A stretch of 9,955 bases of DNA from an uncultured Bacteroidales bacterium (lineage in GTDB: Bacteria; Bacteroidota; Bacteroidia; Bacteroidales; Bacteroidaceae): contig CALBKR010000002.1 in NCBI GenBank assembly GCA_937896105.1, positions 1 to 9,955 of the forward strand, given 5' to 3'. How positions within the stretch are numbered: the stretch's first letter is position 1; the number at the start of each line of letters is the position of its first letter. Positions 7,026 through 9,955 of this stretch are shown in pieces. The notes beneath the pieces were generated by a model. It was not told the DNA's origin, did no database searches, and worked only from the letters and a program-made list of their open reading frames with translations. A program made the position numbers and the translations under genes.

Positions 7026-8704
7026 AAAAGGCACTATCTACACTATTCGCAGTGCTTGCAGCATCTTTTATGCAAGCACAGGTGCTGTATATCAACAACA
7101 ACGACGGCACATACCAGGCTATAGATACCCGAGAGGCTGATGACATAACCTTCGACGAGGAGCAGCAGCTAATACACATTGGGATGCAGGATGGCTTGAC
7201 AAGCAGTTTTGCGACAAGCGGTATAACAAATATCGCCCCGGCAAGCAATGGCGGCAACGAGCTCACATTCGACATTGCCCCAAATGTTTCGTTCGATGCC
7301 AATGACGCAAACAGCTACAACGAAGAGACCGAGGCTATGCCCGGCGATGAACTCCACGTAGACTACGGCGACTTCATCGAAGGCTACTCCACAACAGCAA
7401 CCGTACAGGTTACATTCAGCGAGACAGGAGTTACCGTAAAGAAGCCGACAAGCCTGACAACTGTCACATATACACAGGATGGGAACCATATTACCATCAA
7501 CTCGACAAGCAGTAAAACAGCTTATCTTGTACGAGGAAAATGCAATAACGGGTCTTTGAAGATTTACAGTTCAAAGAAATTCCGTTTGTGGTTATATGGG
7601 GTAGAGCTCACAAATCCGACAGGGCCTGCCATAAATATCCAAAGCGGGAAAACTGTATATTGCAGCATTGGAGACGGCACGACAAACAGCCTCTGCGATG
7701 GTGCGACATACAGTGCACCAGCCATCGGTGCCGACGGTTTGGAGGAGGACCAGAAAGGCACATTCTTCAGCGAAGGGCAGATAATATTCGATGGTCATAA
7801 CAAAGGCACAGGCATACTCAATGTCACCAGCCTCGGCGGCCACGCAATCTGCAGCGACGACTACATAAGAGTACGTGGTGGCAACATCAACATTAACTCG
7901 GCGAAGGATGGGTTCAGAACAAAAGAGAAATTCATTGTCGGACGCACAGACGCATACGCACCTGCAATAACCATCAACGCCACCAACAACGGTATAGACT
8001 GTAGCGAGGGAACGCTGACCATTGACGCAGGCAAACTTGAAATAACATCGGGCAGCGAGGCCGTAAAGGTTGTATACGAAGAAACCGTTATCGACCCTAC
8101 TGTTATACCCGATGCAGTCATCAATGGAGGTTTCATCAAGATAACCACTACCGGCGAGAAGAGTTCGGCCATAAAGACCACACGTAACTACACACAAAAG
8201 GGCGGCATAATCCAGGCCACCGTCAACGGCAACGGCTCAAAGATAATCAACAGCGACGGTGCTGTATCATTCACAGGAGGCAAGATTACAGGCTTTGCAA
8301 ACGGCACAATTAGCAGCGACACCACATCGGCCGGCGGCATAAAGTGCAATGGAAATCTTGAGATAACAGGCGGAAGCATCGCGCTCGAGAGCAACGGCAA
8401 GGGCTCCAAGGGTATCAATTGCAACGGCAACACCACAATCAATGCCGGTGATGTGACACTCGTTGCCACAGGCGAGAACTACACCGACATTGCCGATGAC
8501 AAGAAGAGCCGCGCCATCACAACAGTGAACCTGACTGTCAATGGCGGTACACTCATTGCTGACGCCAATGACAATGCAGTCAATGCCACGGCAGGCATCA
8601 CTATCAACGGCGGTACCGTAAACGCATACAGTGCAACCGGCACTGCATTGAATACCGAAGTAACCCAGACAGGCGGCTGGCTACTGACAAAGGATGCAGA
8701 ATAA
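7022..8704 (+). CDS. Cthe_2159-type carbohydrate-binding beta-helix protein
   Basis: A 560-aa exported protein, last in the operon. Residues 1-19 are a signal peptide (MKKALSTLFAVLAASFMQA). Residues 20-73 repeat the short module of the preceding protein (ADDITFDEE, IHIGMQDG, GITNIAP). From about residue 110 to 540 it matches the Cthe_2159 family (carbohydrate-binding, formerly DUF4353), a calcium-containing parallel beta-helix; the founding Clostridium thermocellum protein binds cellulose-like and polygalacturonate polymers. Hallmarks are LYGVELTNPTGPAINIQSGK (191-210), GDGTTNSLCDGATY, FFSEGQIIFDG, GGHAICSDDYIRVRGGNINI and then short rungs of the type ITGGSIAL, VNGGTLIA and INGGTVNA, each with Asn/Gly turns. 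No enzyme signature is visible and no sorting domain is present at the C terminus. I infer a surface or periplasmic polymer-binding partner for whatever the VTC/DUF4956 proteins make. The family call is good; ligand unknown. Confidence 0.88.
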   Translation: MKKALSTLFAVLAASFMQAQVLYINNNDGTYQAIDTREADDITFDEEQQLIHIGMQDGLTSSFATSGITNIAPASNGGNELTFDIAPNVSFDANDANSYNEETEAMPGDELHVDYGDFIEGYSTTATVQVTFSETGVTVKKPTSLTTVTYTQDGNHITINSTSSKTAYLVRGKCNNGSLKIYSSKKFRLWLYGVELTNPTGPAINIQSGKTVYCSIGDGTTNSLCDGATYSAPAIGADGLEEDQKGTFFSEGQIIFDGHNKGTGILNVTSLGGHAICSDDYIRVRGGNININSAKDGFRTKEKFIVGRTDAYAPAITINATNNGIDCSEGTLTIDAGKLEITSGSEAVKVVYEETVIDPTVIPDAVINGGFIKITTTGEKSSAIKTTRNYTQKGGIIQATVNGNGSKIINSDGAVSFTGGKITGFANGTISSDTTSAGGIKCNGNLEITGGSIALESNGKGSKGINCNGNTTINAGDVTLVATGENYTDIADDKKSRAITTVNLTVNGGTLIADANDNAVNATAGITINGGTVNAYSATGTALNTEVTQTGGWLLTKDAE

Positions 8705-8711
8705 CATCATA

Positions 8712-8756
8712 CATAAAAAAAGAATGGAAATTATTAATTTCCATTCTTTTTTTATG
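8712..8756. terminator. Perfect 21-bp stem terminator ending the VTC operon
   Basis: The arms at 8712-8732 and 8736-8756 are exact reverse complements with an ATT loop. The core GAATGGAAATT is flanked by seven A on the left and seven T on the right, so it can terminate in both directions: for the operon on the plus strand and for pyrH read-through on the minus strand. It begins 8 bp after the last operon stop codon. Confidence 0.92.
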
Positions 8757-8802
8757 CAACAGCATTGGCACACAACAGAACTGATGCTTTTTCCCCGTTA
8801 AA

Positions 8803-8932
8803 TTATAATGCCGATTAAAAAGTGCAGATGCAAGGCTCGCGAAATTTTTGAAAACAGGAGTTTAGTTAGCCTAAATGACTATTTTCAAAAATGAACACAA
8901 CGCAGCAGATGCCTTTTTAGCGGTGTTATCAA
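8803..8932. repeat. 130-bp extended imperfect palindrome at the pyrH 3' end
   Basis: Centred near 8868. The inner stem TTTAG-TTAGC-CTAAA (8861-8875) is flanked by ATTTTTGAAAACAG (8844-8857) and CTATTTTCAAAAAT (8879-8892), which pair at 13 of 14 positions. Further out, CCGATTAAAAAG (8811-8822) mirrors CTTTTTAGCGG (8913-8923), and TTATAA (8803-8808) mirrors TTATCAA (8926-8932) with one gap. Between the good blocks the arms match only partly, although both keep a GCAGATGC segment. The right arm contains the pyrH stop codon (8929-8931). It may serve as a pyrH terminator or be a small dispersed inverted-repeat element. The remaining 8757-8802 shows no gene. Confidence 0.7.
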
Positions 8933-9639
8933 GGGTGGACAAATGTCCCAATCTCCTCCCCCTCCATAACCTTGCGCAAGTTACCAACGACATCCATATT
9001 GAACACATAGATAGGCAGGTTATTCTCGCGGCACATCGCAGTGGCAGTGATATCCATTACTTTAAGACCACGAGAAATCACCTCATCATAAGATATGTCG
9101 TGGAACTTTGTAGCGGTAGGATCTTTTTCGGGATCGGCGGTGTAGATACCATCGACACGTGTACCCTTAAGCATTACATCTGCTTCAATTTCAATGCCTC
9201 GTAGCGATGAACCTGTATCGGTTGTAAAATAGGGGCTTCCGGTACCGGCTGCCATAATGACCACTATCCCCTGCTCCATTGCCTCGATAGCCTTCCACTT
9301 GGTGTAGAACTCGCCTACAGGCTCCATACGTATTGCAGTGAGTACCTTGTTGGGAACACCGGCTGCACCAAGTGCCGAGCTGAGTGCAAGACTGTTGATG
9401 ACCGTAGCCATCATACCCATCTGGTCACCTTTCACGCGGTCAAATCCCTTACCGGCGCCCGTGAGACCGCGGAAGATATTGCCGCCACCTATTACAATGC
9501 CTATCTGCACGCCCATAGCAGCCACCTCCCTTATCTGAGCCGCATATTCGTTGAGGCGTTTAACATCGATACCATAGCCCTGCTCGCCCATAAGGCTTTC
9601 GCCGCTGAGCTTCAAAAGTATACGTTTGAACTTTGCCAT
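8929..9639 (-). CDS. pyrH: UMP kinase
   Basis: A 236-aa cytoplasmic enzyme of the amino-acid-kinase fold that phosphorylates UMP to UDP with ATP, in pyrimidine nucleotide synthesis; it is normally hexameric and essential. Motifs: KRILLKLSGESLMG (5-18, phosphate-binding lysine and glycine loop), VIGGGNIFRG (49-58), DQMGMMATVINSLAL (72-86), GTGSPYFTTDT (132-142, UMP/phosphate contact region), EADVMLKGT (152-160) and VDGIYTADP (162-170, nucleotide-binding segment), then a C-terminal NMD..GN strand. The length is normal for bacterial PyrH. ATG 9639 begins MAKFKRILLKLSG, the usual N terminus. The stop codon lies within the right arm of the palindrome. It is transcribed divergently from the small membrane protein at 9782; the frr gene that often accompanies pyrH is not next to it on the downstream side. 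Confidence 0.97.
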   Translation of the reverse strand: MAKFKRILLKLSGESLMGEQGYGIDVKRLNEYAAQIREVAAMGVQIGIVIGGGNIFRGLTGAGKGFDRVKGDQMGMMATVINSLALSSALGAAGVPNKVLTAIRMEPVGEFYTKWKAIEAMEQGIVVIMAAGTGSPYFTTDTGSSLRGIEIEADVMLKGTRVDGIYTADPEKDPTATKFHDISYDEVISRGLKVMDITATAMCRENNLPIYVFNMDVVGNLRKVMEGEEIGTFVHP

Positions 9640-9662
9640 ATTATATATTGTTTGATGATTGC

Positions 9663-9686
9663 TTTGTCTTGTAAAAGTAAGACAAA
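9663..9686. promoter_or_regulatory. Operator-like inverted repeat upstream of pyrH
   Basis: TTTGTCTT (9663-9670) and AAGACAAA (9679-9686) form a perfect 8-bp inverted repeat separated by 8 bp. The minus strand across the spacer reads TACTTTTA (9679 to 9672), one base off the -7 consensus TAnnTTTG and 32 bp before the pyrH ATG. A dimeric regulator could bind here over the promoter; alternatively it forms a hairpin in the leader. No regulator is identifiable. Confidence 0.4.
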
Positions 9687-9751
9687 TTCTTAAAATATGC
9701 TATATTTTACGGCAAAAGCTTAAGAATATTCCCGACAATCCATTTTTTCAT

Positions 9752-9759
9752 TAATTTTG
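9752..9759 (+). promoter_or_regulatory. -7 promoter element of the small membrane protein gene
   Basis: TAATTTTG is an exact TAnnTTTG match, 22 bp before the ATG at 9782. The -33 region (near 9730) lacks a clear TTG. The same TAATTTTGCAC block precedes lptD on the other strand. The 142-bp gap between pyrH and this gene therefore holds divergent control signals. Confidence 0.55.
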
Positions 9760-9781
9760 CACGAGTAAAAAATCAACAACA

Positions 9782-9955
9782 ATGAGATTTCTCAAGAACC
9801 CGAATTTCACAATAGCTGTACTTGCCATATACACAGCCATAGTATATATCATATTCTTTCCACGCAACAATGAGATGAGCGATGGCGAGAAGATCACCTC
9901 CGGCATTTCGGTCGATTCGTTCGGCGAGGGCGAGTACCTCATAATGGTAACAAAG
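9782..9955 (+). CDS. Small membrane protein, hypothetical, 3' end outside window
   Basis: The first 58 codons are present and the frame is still open at the window edge. The N terminus MRFLKNPNF is followed by one hydrophobic helix, TIAVLAIYTAIVYIIFF (about residues 10-26), then a polar, acidic region (NNEMSDGEKI, then SFGEGEYLIM). Basic residues before the helix suggest the N terminus is in the cytoplasm and the acidic part outside. The start is supported by the A-rich leader (AATCAACAACA) and the -7 element. I do not recognise the family, so no function is given. Confidence 0.7.
   Translation, partial: MRFLKNPNFTIAVLAIYTAIVYIIFFPRNNEMSDGEKITSGISVDSFGEGEYLIMVTK

Noticed and set aside
8761..8792. 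AGCAT...ATGCT followed by TTTTT as a second terminator
   Set aside because: Only a 5-bp stem with a very long loop; the perfect hairpin just upstream explains termination.
8875..9204. + strand open frame opposite the 3' part of pyrH
   Set aside because: Antisense to a certain gene and begins inside the palindrome; no supporting motif.

Overview
The window looks like a chromosomal segment of a Bacteroidales bacterium (Bacteroides/Prevotella-like). Evidence: the protein families (Bacteroidota-type LptD, DUF2490 barrel, type IX-like sorting domain), promoters of the Bacteroidota form (TTG, about 19 bp, TAnnTTTG) and A-rich leaders with little Shine-Dalgarno signal. No phage, transposase, tRNA or rRNA gene is visible.

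Layout. 1-182: 3' end of a uracil-DNA glycosylase gene (+), convergent with an LPS-assembly outer-membrane protein LptD (-, 242-2971) across a hairpin. Upstream of lptD on the same strand is a small HD-domain phosphohydrolase (3091-3630), with its own terminator and a promoter that abuts an array of 84-bp tandem repeats (3651-3927). From 4066 to 8704 a five-gene operon runs on the + strand: VTC-type polyphosphate polymerase, DUF4956 membrane protein, DUF2490 outer-membrane barrel, a 152-aa exported protein with a T9SS-like sorting domain, and a Cthe_2159-type beta-helix carbohydrate-binding protein. It has a strong consensus promoter at 4005-4034 and ends in a perfect 21-bp stem terminator at 8712-8756. 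Then come an extended imperfect palindrome (8803-8932) that reaches the stop codon of pyrH (UMP kinase, -, 8929-9639), and a divergent small membrane protein (9782 onward) cut by the window end.

The most interesting part is the five-gene operon. Gene junctions overlap by 4, 20 and 4 bp or are separated by only 5 bp, so the products are probably made together. They cover cytoplasm (VTC), inner membrane (DUF4956), outer membrane (DUF2490) and cell surface or periplasm (sorting-domain protein, beta-helix lectin-like protein). The working hypothesis is an envelope-spanning system in which a VTC enzyme makes polyphosphate (or a related anionic polymer), DUF4956 replaces the membrane part of the yeast VTC complex, and the remaining proteins export, anchor or bind a surface polymer. 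Family assignments are from recognised motifs; the joint function is inference.
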